In this document: one piece after another, positions 1 to 6,671 of the stretch
Layout: every line of letters starts with the position of its first letter
Numbering within the stretch: the first letter of the stretch is position 1
From: an uncultured Neomegalonema sp.
GTDB lineage: Bacteria; Pseudomonadota; Alphaproteobacteria; Rhodobacterales; Rhodobacteraceae
Direction: 5' to 3'
NCBI GenBank assembly: GCA_937958345.1
Contig: CALGNW010000101.1
Coordinates: 1 to 17,223 of the forward strand
Length of the DNA: 17,223 bases
Program-made: the position numbers and the translations under genes
Notes under the pieces: generated by a model
What the model saw: only the letters and a program-made list of their open reading frames with translations
Database searches by the model: none
What the model was told of the DNA's origin: nothing

Positions 1-326
1 GCATCGTAAGATACCTGCGTACCGCCTGCGACATCGCTTAACGCAACACGAGCTGCGCCCTTGGCCATACCGGCGACGCCGCCCTTGCCCTCGCCGGACA
101 ACGTGAGGCTTTGCCCCTCGATCACATCCGACAGCTCAACAACGCCATTGAAGGTTGCTTTCACCGGACCGATCTTCTGAACGACAACCGCCTCGAACGT
201 CGATGGCGAGGTCCGCGTCATTTCTTTACAGCCGGGAATAGATGCCTGAAGCACTGCCGGATCATTGAGCGCACGCCAAACCGTCATTCGGTCAGCAGCA
301 ATCACTTGCACACCATCAAGTTTCAT
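1..326 (-). CDS. CoxG-like SRPBCC family protein (partial, 3' end outside window)
   Basis: The first 108 residues are visible and the gene continues off the left edge. The protein starts MKLDGVQVIAADRMTVWRAL and carries the 'SIPGCKEM' stretch and a glycine-rich 'GEGKGGVAGMAKGAA' segment. Both are typical of the CoxG (carbon monoxide dehydrogenase subunit G) branch of the START/SRPBCC ligand-binding fold. Family members occur with molybdenum CO-dehydrogenase-type hydroxylases, where CoxG is thought to anchor or help mature the enzyme at the membrane. Many homologues stand outside cox clusters, so the partner here is unknown because the downstream genes are not in the window. The ATG at 326 follows a GGGA ribosome-binding site. 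The gene diverges from the DUF1223 gene. Family call is firm, role is not. Confidence 0.85.
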   Translation of the reverse strand, partial: MKLDGVQVIAADRMTVWRALNDPAVLQASIPGCKEMTRTSPSTFEAVVVQKIGPVKATFNGVVELSDVIEGQSLTLSGEGKGGVAGMAKGAARVALSDVAGGTQVSYD

Positions 327-534
327 CGAAATCTCCCGTGTTCATCTCGTTGCGTTCACGAAACTAATTGCCCCGTCCCGCGTTTTCCGTTTAATCCGGC
401 GTCACTCTGAAAGAGCCGCACGCGCTTTGCAATGCCGTAAAATCATCAGCCCCGTCAGAACGCGATCATCACAGCCCGGATTCTTTCGCGTGACCGAAAC
501 GCACAAATCTCTCGCGCAGCCGTGATTCGCTTGC

Positions 535-545
535 GACACAGTGTC
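535..545. promoter_or_regulatory. Perfect 5-1-5 inverted repeat upstream of the DUF1223 gene
   Basis: GACAC-A-GTGTC is a perfect palindrome around one central base. It lies about 40 bases before the chosen start at 586, in the 259-base divergent gap between the CoxG-like gene and the DUF1223 gene. An AT-rich stretch (CATTATAG) directly follows and could serve as a -10 element, so a repressor site is possible. The rest of the gap shows no other gene or RNA that I can support. The short length makes chance occurrence plausible. Confidence 0.25.
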
Positions 546-585
546 ATTATAGGGTGTTATGGCAGTCGGATTGAAAGGGCTCACC

Positions 586-1311
586 ATGAAGAATAACCGC
601 ATGAAAGCCCGCGCATGGCGCGGTTTTGCCTTGGGTGCAGCCTTCGCTTCCGTTGCAGGAACAGCACAAGCGGACCGGAGTGTTGTTGTCGAGCTTTATA
701 CCAGCCAAGGCTGCAGCTCCTGCCCTGCTGCCGATAAAATTCTGAAATCGCTCAAGCAACAGGGCAATATTATCGCCCTTTCGCTGAATGTCGATTACTG
801 GGACTACCTTGGGTGGAAAGATGATCTCGCGCTTGCCGGCAACAGCAAACGGCAACGGAATTACGCCAAGATCATGCGCTCGCGGCACGTCTACACACCG
901 CAGCTGATGATCGACGGCAAAATGGACGTTGTCGGCAGCCGCCGGTCACAGGTGGACTCGGCCATCGCAACCTATAGCCGGACCGAAGACGAGGCGCAGA
1001 TTGACGCGCGGGTCAGCGGCGACACAATTCTCTTTTCCGTGACCCCCTCCGCGCAGACCAACGGAAACGCCGTGATTTGGCTCGTCGGTTTCGATGACAC
1101 CGTCATCAAGAACATCGGCGGCGGCGAGAATCATGGACGCAGCATCGAGTATTCGAATGTCGTGCGTGAGTGGCGCGAGGTGGGCCGCTGGGACGGAAAA
1201 TCGTCATTGAATCTTCAGAGCCGGAAACCCAAGGGCGAGGGCGGATTTGCGATCATCGTTCAAGAGGGCGAAGTCGGTCCGATTCTCGGGGCAACGCAAG
1301 TCAGCTATTGA
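586..1311 (+). CDS. Secreted DUF1223 thioredoxin-like protein
   Basis: A 241-residue protein with an amino-terminal signal peptide (basic n-region, Ala/Gly-rich core, likely cleavage after AQA at about residue 29). A thioredoxin-like domain opens with 'VVVELYTSQGCSSCPAAD' and contains a C43-x-x-C46 pair. This is the hallmark of DUF1223 proteins, which are periplasmic, common in alphaproteobacteria, and of uncertain physiological role. The CXXC suggests thiol-disulfide chemistry, but this is inference. I chose the ATG at 586 because a GAAAGGG site precedes it and the signal peptide then begins normally. ATGs at 559 and 601 are also in frame. The 3' end overlaps the converging acyltransferase gene by 11 bases. 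Confidence 0.85.
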   Translation: MKNNRMKARAWRGFALGAAFASVAGTAQADRSVVVELYTSQGCSSCPAADKILKSLKQQGNIIALSLNVDYWDYLGWKDDLALAGNSKRQRNYAKIMRSRHVYTPQLMIDGKMDVVGSRRSQVDSAIATYSRTEDEAQIDARVSGDTILFSVTPSAQTNGNAVIWLVGFDDTVIKNIGGGENHGRSIEYSNVVREWREVGRWDGKSSLNLQSRKPKGEGGFAIIVQEGEVGPILGATQVSY

Positions 1312-2182
1312 CCGGCAAGACCTTTCCCCAACGGTTGTGCATCCAGAAATATTGCTCGGGCCTTGCGCGGGCCCACGCTTCGACGCGCGCGTTTATATCG
1401 GCGGTGACATCCTCGGCTGTCCGCCCTTCGACCGGCAGCGGCGGCTCGATCACCACCTGAAAACGGCTGGACCGCCCAAGTCGCTCGGCCCTGACCGGCA
1501 ACAGCGCAGCACCGTGGTTTAACGCAATCTCGGCGGCCCCCAGCGAGGTTTTGGCAGGATGGCCGAAAAAAGGAATTTCCGGTGCACGGCTGAACCGCTG
1601 GTCCGTCAGAATCAGCGCAGCGCCCCCGCCGCGGACGTGGCGCAACATGCCCATCGCGCCGCGCCGCCCCTTATGAAAAAGCGGCGCATCAATCGCGCCC
1701 ATTGCCTTCATTGCAAAGCGGTCAAACAGCGGATTGTTGAACCTGCGGTAGATCAGAGCGGGCGGCCATCCCTGCTGTGCGAATGCAACACGGATCATTT
1801 CCCAATTCCCGAAGTGACCGGTCGCCAGAACGGCACCCTGCCCCGCAGAGCGCGCAGCATCAAGATGCTCGACCCCGACGACGCTAATCCTGTCCGGCTG
1901 GGCAATGAATTCCTGCAGATAACAATACTCGATCAGCGTGCGGGTCAAACTGTCGAGCATGCCTGTAACAATCGCACGACGCCCGGCGACATCAATTTCA
2001 GGCATAGCGAAGGCGACGTTGCGCTCGGCACGTTTACGCAGCGGTCGCAAGCGCCCCGCCAGACGCGCGATCCCTGCACTGGTTCCGGTAGCAAGACCCA
2101 GCGGCAGATTGCCGATCGTTTGCACAACTCCCTGCACAGCGGCGTATTCCAGCCGGTGCGATAGTTTGACGGTTTCTGTCAC
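1301..2182 (-). CDS. LpxL/HtrB-like lysophospholipid (lauroyl) acyltransferase
   Basis: A 293-residue member of the bacterial lipid A biosynthesis acyltransferase family. These inner-membrane enzymes transfer an acyl chain to lipid A precursors or, in some members, to lysophospholipids or aminolipids. The catalytic HX4E motif is H123-FGNW-E128 in 'ATGHFGNWE', and the carboxy end 'EQYFWMHNRWGK' is the usual closing motif. The start is a GTG at 2182 that overlaps the TGA of the upstream MATE gene (GTGA), implying translational coupling. The same frame stays open further upstream to 2281, but that extension lies inside the MATE gene and does not look like family sequence. Whether it is the lipid A secondary acyltransferase or a paralogue cannot be decided here. 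Confidence 0.85.
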   Translation of the reverse strand: MTETVKLSHRLEYAAVQGVVQTIGNLPLGLATGTSAGIARLAGRLRPLRKRAERNVAFAMPEIDVAGRRAIVTGMLDSLTRTLIEYCYLQEFIAQPDRISVVGVEHLDAARSAGQGAVLATGHFGNWEMIRVAFAQQGWPPALIYRRFNNPLFDRFAMKAMGAIDAPLFHKGRRGAMGMLRHVRGGGAALILTDQRFSRAPEIPFFGHPAKTSLGAAEIALNHGAALLPVRAERLGRSSRFQVVIEPPLPVEGRTAEDVTADINARVEAWARARPEQYFWMHNRWGKVLPVNS

Positions 2183-3555
2183 GGCCCGCTCCGCAGCAGT
2201 TGAGCAAACCGCGCGCCCTGCAGCGCAAGCGAGACAAGACCGCCGATCATCATTGCGTAAAGCAACCCACGCGCGCCCCATTCAAACTCGAAGGCAAAAA
2301 TCCAACCGAGAGGAACCATCACGCCCAAAAACGCAAATGCGTACCGACGCGCCGCCGCCCATGTATCGCCAAGCGCCCGCACGGATTGCGCCAGCGTCAG
2401 TTGAGCGCCATCAACCGCAATGACGAAACTGACAAGCCATAACAACGGAATTGTCTGGGCAATCAACGCGGTGTCAGCACTGTAAAATCCGGCAATCGGT
2501 TCGCGAAAAAGGGCGATCAGCATGCCGCAAAGACTCATCGCTGCGACCGTTGTACCCAACCCTACCCAACCGGCAAGCCGGGCGTCGGCAATGTCGCCTT
2601 TACCCCAGGCATTTCCGACAAGAACCGCCGTTGCGGAACCAATTCCCAACGCCACCATGAACATCACAGCCTCAACATTTGCAGCGATACTATAAGCCGC
2701 AACCGGCAGGACACCCAGCAAACCCGCAAACTGGATAAGGACGGAATGTGCCATTGTTTCGGCACCGATGCCCGCGCCGCCCGCGTAACCGATTTTGCGC
2801 GCCCGCGCACTTTTCGGCCACCAGCCCGCCCAAACGTCCCGGGCGGGTATTCCGCCGAATCCGAACCGCGCACGGTCTTTCATCCGAAGGACATAGACGA
2901 CCATTGCGAACCCGAGGAAAACCCGCACAACGCTCGTGACGATCCCCGAGCCGACCGCGCCCATCGCTGGCACGCCCAAATTGCCGAAAATGAAAATCCA
3001 GTTCAGCGCGATGTTGAGAAGGTTTGCAATCAGCATTGCGATCATCCCGGGCCCCGGCCTTCTGATTCCCTCAAGGAAGAACGTCGAGACGACAAAAAAC
3101 ATATAGCCGATCAAGCCGGGGGCGAGCACCATCGCGACCTTGCCACCCTCTCTCGCTAATAACTCGGCCTGTCCGAAAAGCCTTAGCAGGGATTCGCCGA
3201 ACAGGCATACCGCCGCACCGAGACAGCCGACCATGAGCGCAAAGGGCAAAGCGCGATACCAGATCGCCGCACACGCGCCCTCGTCCCCTGCACCAAAAGT
3301 CTGCGCAGTGGTCGCGACGACACCGATCATCAGTCCGACGCCGAACACCAACAAGGGAATGAAAATAGAAGCACCGATGGATGCGTAGGCCAATTCCTCG
3401 GTGCTGAAGCGTCCGACCATAACGACATCCGCAAGAACCATCGTCAGGATACCGGCACGCGAAACGACGGTCGGCCCCGCCAACCGCAACAACTCCGCAA
3501 CCTGCCGCCGGACGCGAATCGAAAGCGCAGGTGCGGACAAGTCTGCGGCTGTCAT
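2179..3555 (-). CDS. MATE family efflux transporter
   Basis: A 458-residue polytopic membrane protein of the multidrug and toxic compound extrusion (MATE/NorM) family, which exports cationic drugs and other compounds using Na+ or H+ gradients. It has about twelve hydrophobic segments in two related halves. The first half opens with the family-typical 'LLRLAGPTVVSRAGILTMVLAD' region, where the conserved proline lies in helix 1. Length matches the family. The ATG at 3555 is preceded by CCCGGAAAAA, a usable ribosome-binding site. Longer starts at 3592 or 3618 would add non-family sequence and run into the hairpin after infC. It lies downstream of infC on the same strand, and its stop overlaps the start of the acyltransferase gene. 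Substrate unknown. Confidence 0.9.
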   Translation of the reverse strand: MTAADLSAPALSIRVRRQVAELLRLAGPTVVSRAGILTMVLADVVMVGRFSTEELAYASIGASIFIPLLVFGVGLMIGVVATTAQTFGAGDEGACAAIWYRALPFALMVGCLGAAVCLFGESLLRLFGQAELLAREGGKVAMVLAPGLIGYMFFVVSTFFLEGIRRPGPGMIAMLIANLLNIALNWIFIFGNLGVPAMGAVGSGIVTSVVRVFLGFAMVVYVLRMKDRARFGFGGIPARDVWAGWWPKSARARKIGYAGGAGIGAETMAHSVLIQFAGLLGVLPVAAYSIAANVEAVMFMVALGIGSATAVLVGNAWGKGDIADARLAGWVGLGTTVAAMSLCGMLIALFREPIAGFYSADTALIAQTIPLLWLVSFVIAVDGAQLTLAQSVRALGDTWAAARRYAFAFLGVMVPLGWIFAFEFEWGARGLLYAMMIGGLVSLALQGARFAQLLRSGP

Positions 3556-3604
3556 TTTTTCCGGGATATCTGAGATTAAACGAGAGGCACACGAGCGCCC
3601 CTCA

Positions 3605-3630
3605 AAGCCCCCTCGCATGTCACGAAGGGG
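3605..3630 (-). terminator. Possible rho-independent terminator or attenuator after infC
   Basis: On the minus strand the RNA can fold CCCCUUCG - UGACAUG - CGAGGGGG with one G-U pair, followed by CUUU. It sits about 17 bases past the infC stop and 50 bases before the MATE start. The stem is strong but the U tract is short, so it may only partly uncouple infC from the downstream genes. Confidence 0.4.
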
Positions 3631-3646
3631 GACAAGGCGGTGGTGT

Positions 3647-4189
3647 TCAGACGCGCGGACCGACGACCATGATCATCTGACGGCCCTCAAGCTTGGGCAT
3701 CGACTCGACCTTGCCGATATCTTCGAGATCGCCCGATACGCGCTCGAGCAAGGCACGGCCAAGCTCCTGGTGGGCCATTTCGCGACCACGATACCGCAAA
3801 GTGACCTTCAGCTTGTCACCCTCGGCGAGGAACTTGCGCGCGCTGCGCAGCTTCACGTCGTAGTCATGCGTGTCGATGTTCGGACGGAACTTGACCTCTT
3901 TCAGATCGACTGTTTTCTGGGTCTTACGTGCCTCAGCAGCCTTCTTTTGGGTCTCGTACTTGTACTTGCCGAAATCGAGAATCTTACAAACGGGCGGGTC
4001 CACGTTCGGCGACACTTCGACGAGATCAAGCCCGACCTCTTCTGCAAGTTTAACGGCGTCACCGGGGTTCATCACCCCGCGATTTTCGCCCTCATGGTCA
4101 ATCACGCGTACCTTCGGGCAGCGGATGAAATGGTTCACGCGGGGGCCAGTGTCTCTGGTCGGCGGCGCGAGATTCGGTCTACGAGCTAT
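3647..4189 (-). CDS. infC: Translation initiation factor IF-3 (ATA start codon)
   Basis: IF-3 binds the 30S subunit, keeps it apart from 50S and checks start-codon/initiator-tRNA pairing. The 180-residue protein has the N domain ('VNHFIRCPKVRVIDHEGENR', from about residue 18), a Lys-rich linker helix near 80-100, and the C domain ('LKEVKFRPNIDTHDYDVKLR' onward). The length equals that of E. coli IF-3. The amino terminus, ARRPNLAPPTRDTGPRVNHF, is reached only by starting at ATA (4187-4189). A GGAG lies 7 bases before it, a TGA is in frame five codons upstream, and no ATG, GTG or TTG lies between. A GTG at 4138 would delete 17 conserved residues. Non-canonical starts are known for infC and allow IF-3 to repress its own translation. 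The rpmI-rplT genes that often follow infC are absent. Confidence 0.95.
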   Translation of the reverse strand: MARRPNLAPPTRDTGPRVNHFIRCPKVRVIDHEGENRGVMNPGDAVKLAEEVGLDLVEVSPNVDPPVCKILDFGKYKYETQKKAAEARKTQKTVDLKEVKFRPNIDTHDYDVKLRSARKFLAEGDKLKVTLRYRGREMAHQELGRALLERVSGDLEDIGKVESMPKLEGRQMIMVVGPRV

Positions 4190-4340
4190 CGTCGTTCTCC
4201 ATCAGTTGTTTGCGACCCGTTGATCATCGTTCAAGGGTTAGCGTCTACAGCACTTATCAGCGCCATCTGCTCTATATAGTGTAAACTCACCATAATGTCG
4301 CGGGGTTTCGCCGGGGTTTAACAATATTTTCGAGGGCGGC
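4190..4340. promoter_or_regulatory. Divergent promoter region between infC and the phospholipid cassette
   Basis: This 151-base gap must drive infC leftward and the lipid cassette rightward. An AT-rich core at 4271-4278 (TCTATATA, TATATAG on the minus strand) could serve as a -10 element for infC, and CATAAT at 4291-4296 could do so for the cassette. I cannot identify convincing -35 boxes. Close to the cassette, CGGGGTTT occurs twice (4301-4308 and 4312-4319), three bases apart. The infC leader of about 80 bases shows no clear riboswitch fold by eye. Confidence 0.35.
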
Positions 4341-4943
4341 GTGCCGAGCATTTACGACCTAAAACCGGGTTTTCAGTCACTTTTGCGTCCGTTTTGCAGG
4401 AAATTGGCTGCAAAAAATGTGACGGCCAATCAGATTACCGCTGCCGCGATGCTTCTGAGTTTCGCGCATGGGTTGTGGATTTGGAGCAGTTCAGCGTCCG
4501 GCCTCAGCCTTTGCCTGCTGCCGTTAACCCTGTTGCTGAGAATGGCCCTCAATGCGATTGACGGAATGCTTGCCCGTGAATGCGGCATGAAAAGCCGGTT
4601 TGGCGCGTTGTTCAACGAGTTGGCCGATGTACTAAGCGACGCAGCCCTGTATTTGCCCTTCGCGATCATCGTTTCGCCTGCACTCGTCGTAGTAATCGTC
4701 GTACTCGCGGTGATCATCGAAATGACGGGAGCCATTGCGCCGATGATCGGCTCGGACCGCCAATATCAGGGGCCTTTCGGCAAAAGCGACCGCGCGGCTT
4801 TCTTCGGGCTTGGCGGTTTATTACTCGGGATTGCGGTTCTGCCGCCCGCGTGGTTCGGTTGGGCGCTGTGGTTTGCCCTCGCCCTCAGCCTATTGACCAT
4901 CCGCAACCGCATTAACGGGGCTCTCTCGGAAGCCGATACATGA
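4341..4943 (+). CDS. YnbA-like CDP-alcohol phosphatidyltransferase
   Basis: A 200-residue membrane protein expected to join CDP-diacylglycerol to an alcohol, releasing CMP and forming a phospholipid. The family motif DxxDGxxAR-x8-GxxxDxxxD appears as N71-AI-D74-G75-ML-A78-R79, G88, N92 and D96. Two of the four metal/catalytic aspartates (first and third) are therefore asparagine. From memory E. coli YnbA shows the same pattern, so this probably marks a subfamily rather than a dead enzyme. The 'QGPFGKSDRAAFFGL' stretch also resembles YnbA. The protein has several hydrophobic segments. The start is GTG, with GAGGG four bases upstream. Its stop overlaps the next start (ATGA). The alcohol acceptor is unknown. 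Confidence 0.85.
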   Translation: MPSIYDLKPGFQSLLRPFCRKLAAKNVTANQITAAAMLLSFAHGLWIWSSSASGLSLCLLPLTLLLRMALNAIDGMLARECGMKSRFGALFNELADVLSDAALYLPFAIIVSPALVVVIVVLAVIIEMTGAIAPMIGSDRQYQGPFGKSDRAAFFGLGGLLLGIAVLPPAWFGWALWFALALSLLTIRNRINGALSEADT

Positions 4944-5884
4944 ATATTTCGACACCGGTACTTTATGCAATCAGCGCGATTTTCGGCCTGCTGGCATTGG
5001 CGACGATCCTCGTTTGGTGGATAGGCCGGCAAAGGCCCGGCAAGGCATCGAGCGAACTCATGCTGCGGGTTAGGTCGTGGTGGGTGATGATCGGAGTCTT
5101 CACCATCGCGATGGTCGTTGATCGGACTATTTCCACGATATTTCTGGGCTTTATCTCTTATCTGGCGCTGAAGGAATATTTCTCGCTGATCCCGACAAGG
5201 CGCATAGACAGGCTGGTTCTGCTCTTTGCGTATCTCGCTGTTCCAATCCAATTCTACTGGGCGCATATCGGCTGGTACGGCATGTTCGTGGTTTTCATCC
5301 CGCTTTGGATGTTCCTGTTCTTACCGATGGTGATGGTTCTGCAGGGGCAGACCGACGGGTTCTTGCGTGCGGTCGGCACTGTCAGTTGGGGATTGATGAT
5401 GACAGTCTTCACCCTTTCGCATACCGCAATGATGATCGCGGAAGGGAACATTTCGAATGGCATCGGAGCCGGAGCGGGACTGCTGTTATTCCTTGTTTTC
5501 ATGGCTCAATTCAATGACGTCGCCCAATTCACCTGGGGAAAGCTAACCGGAAGGCATGCGATTGTTCCCAGCGTCAGCCCGAAGAAAACATGGGAAGGCT
5601 TCATCGGCGGCGTGCTTACGACCGCCTGTCTCGCAGCGATTGTCGGGCCGTATTTGACGATCATGCCGTGGATCTGGTCCGCAGCAGCAGGCGCAATGAT
5701 TGCTGTCGCCGGATTCATCGGTGATGTGAATATGTCGGCGGTGAAACGCGACCTGCAAGTAAAAGACAGCGGCGGACTGATCCCCGGTCACGGCGGTATC
5801 CTAGACCGCGTCGATAGCCTGACCTATGCGGCTCCGATCTTCCTGCATTTCTTCTATTATTTCTTCGTCGGCGGGAGGATTTAA
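4940..5884 (+). CDS. YnbB/CdsA-like phosphatidate cytidylyltransferase
   Basis: A 314-residue integral membrane enzyme of the CdsA family, which converts phosphatidic acid and CTP to CDP-diacylglycerol. The carboxy-terminal signature is intact: 'SAVKRDLQVKDSGGLIPGHG' followed by 'GILDRVD' (residues 266-292), with the catalytic K-D, H-G-G and D-R-x-D elements. An upstream 'SPKKTWEGFIGG' (213-224) is also typical of CdsA proteins. About eight hydrophobic segments precede the signature. The start overlaps the phosphatidyltransferase stop by four bases, and the PlsC gene begins immediately after its stop. It is probably a paralogue of a housekeeping CdsA elsewhere, dedicated to feeding its neighbour; that role is inferred from context. 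Confidence 0.9.
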   Translation: MNISTPVLYAISAIFGLLALATILVWWIGRQRPGKASSELMLRVRSWWVMIGVFTIAMVVDRTISTIFLGFISYLALKEYFSLIPTRRIDRLVLLFAYLAVPIQFYWAHIGWYGMFVVFIPLWMFLFLPMVMVLQGQTDGFLRAVGTVSWGLMMTVFTLSHTAMMIAEGNISNGIGAGAGLLLFLVFMAQFNDVAQFTWGKLTGRHAIVPSVSPKKTWEGFIGGVLTTACLAAIVGPYLTIMPWIWSAAAGAMIAVAGFIGDVNMSAVKRDLQVKDSGGLIPGHGGILDRVDSLTYAAPIFLHFFYYFFVGGRI

Positions 5885-6523
5885 ATGGTCCGCTGGCTGC
5901 GCCTTGGTTTTTTTGCACTGATCGTGCGTCCGGTGCTGCTGCTGATCCTCGGCGTCAATATCCGCAATCGAGAGCGCCTGCCCAAACAGGGACCGGCCAT
6001 CCTTGTCGCAAATCACAATTCGCATCTCGATACGCTCGCCCTGATGTCGATGTTGCCGCTGAGTGACTTATCCAAACTGACGCCGGTTGCCGCCGTCGAT
6101 TATTTCGGCACGGGGGCGTTCGGATGGTTTGCCAAACATATTATCGGAATTTTGCCAATCGACCGCAGCGGACGCACACAGCGCAAAAACTTGCTCGACG
6201 GGGCGATTGAGGCACTGGACTCCGGAAAAATACTGATCCTTTTTCCCGAAGGCACACGCGGAGAACCGGAACGTATCGCAACATACAAAAAGGGCGTCGC
6301 ACATCTGGCGCGCGCGCGGCCTGATGTTCCGGTAACTCCCGTCTTCATGCACGGGCTTGGCAAGGCCTTGCCGCGCGGAACGTACCTATTTGTGCCGTTT
6401 ACCTGCGACGTATTCGTTGGCGAACCCTGGGGTTACGGGGGCGACATCCCGGGATTTATGCTGCAGCTTGAGGCCCGGATGAAGGAACTCGCGCAGCGCG
6501 GTCAATTTCCGCCATGGGAATGA
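5885..6523 (+). CDS. PlsC-type 1-acyl-sn-glycerol-3-phosphate acyltransferase family protein
   Basis: A 212-residue acyltransferase with a hydrophobic amino-terminal segment and the PlsC motifs in order: the catalytic HX4D as H44-NSHL-D49 in 'VANHNSHLDTL', and 'FPEGTRG' (120-126) for glycerol-phosphate binding. Family enzymes add the second acyl chain to lysophosphatidic acid, giving phosphatidic acid, the CdsA substrate. The ATG directly abuts the stop of the CdsA-like gene, and GGAGG lies seven bases before it within that gene, so the three genes are clearly one operon. Acyl donor and exact acceptor are not visible from sequence. Confidence 0.9.
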   Translation: MVRWLRLGFFALIVRPVLLLILGVNIRNRERLPKQGPAILVANHNSHLDTLALMSMLPLSDLSKLTPVAAVDYFGTGAFGWFAKHIIGILPIDRSGRTQRKNLLDGAIEALDSGKILILFPEGTRGEPERIATYKKGVAHLARARPDVPVTPVFMHGLGKALPRGTYLFVPFTCDVFVGEPWGYGGDIPGFMLQLEARMKELAQRGQFPPWE

Positions 6524-6671
6524 TGCTGTCGCAGCAGAGTACCGAAACGCAACAGATGCTGTTCCGTGCCGCTTTCTAAATTGCACTTTAACCCCTTATT
6601 TCGGCCAAATCCGCTATACGGGCGCGAACAGGCGTTGAGACAAGCGCGGCGCAGTGTGATGAGGAGCGATC

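Noticed and set aside
327..558. Possible small genes in the gap before the DUF1223 gene
   Set aside because: The open frames there overlap flanking genes in wrong frames, lack ribosome-binding sites and show no recognisable sequence.
3401..4279. Long plus-strand open frame of 292 codons opposite infC
   Set aside because: It is antisense to the highly conserved infC frame, its translation matches no family, and it has no credible ribosome-binding site.
4301..4319. Tandem CGGGGTTT repeat before the phospholipid cassette as a repeat element or origin
   Set aside because: Only two 8-base copies are present, too few and too short to be more than a possible binding site or chance.
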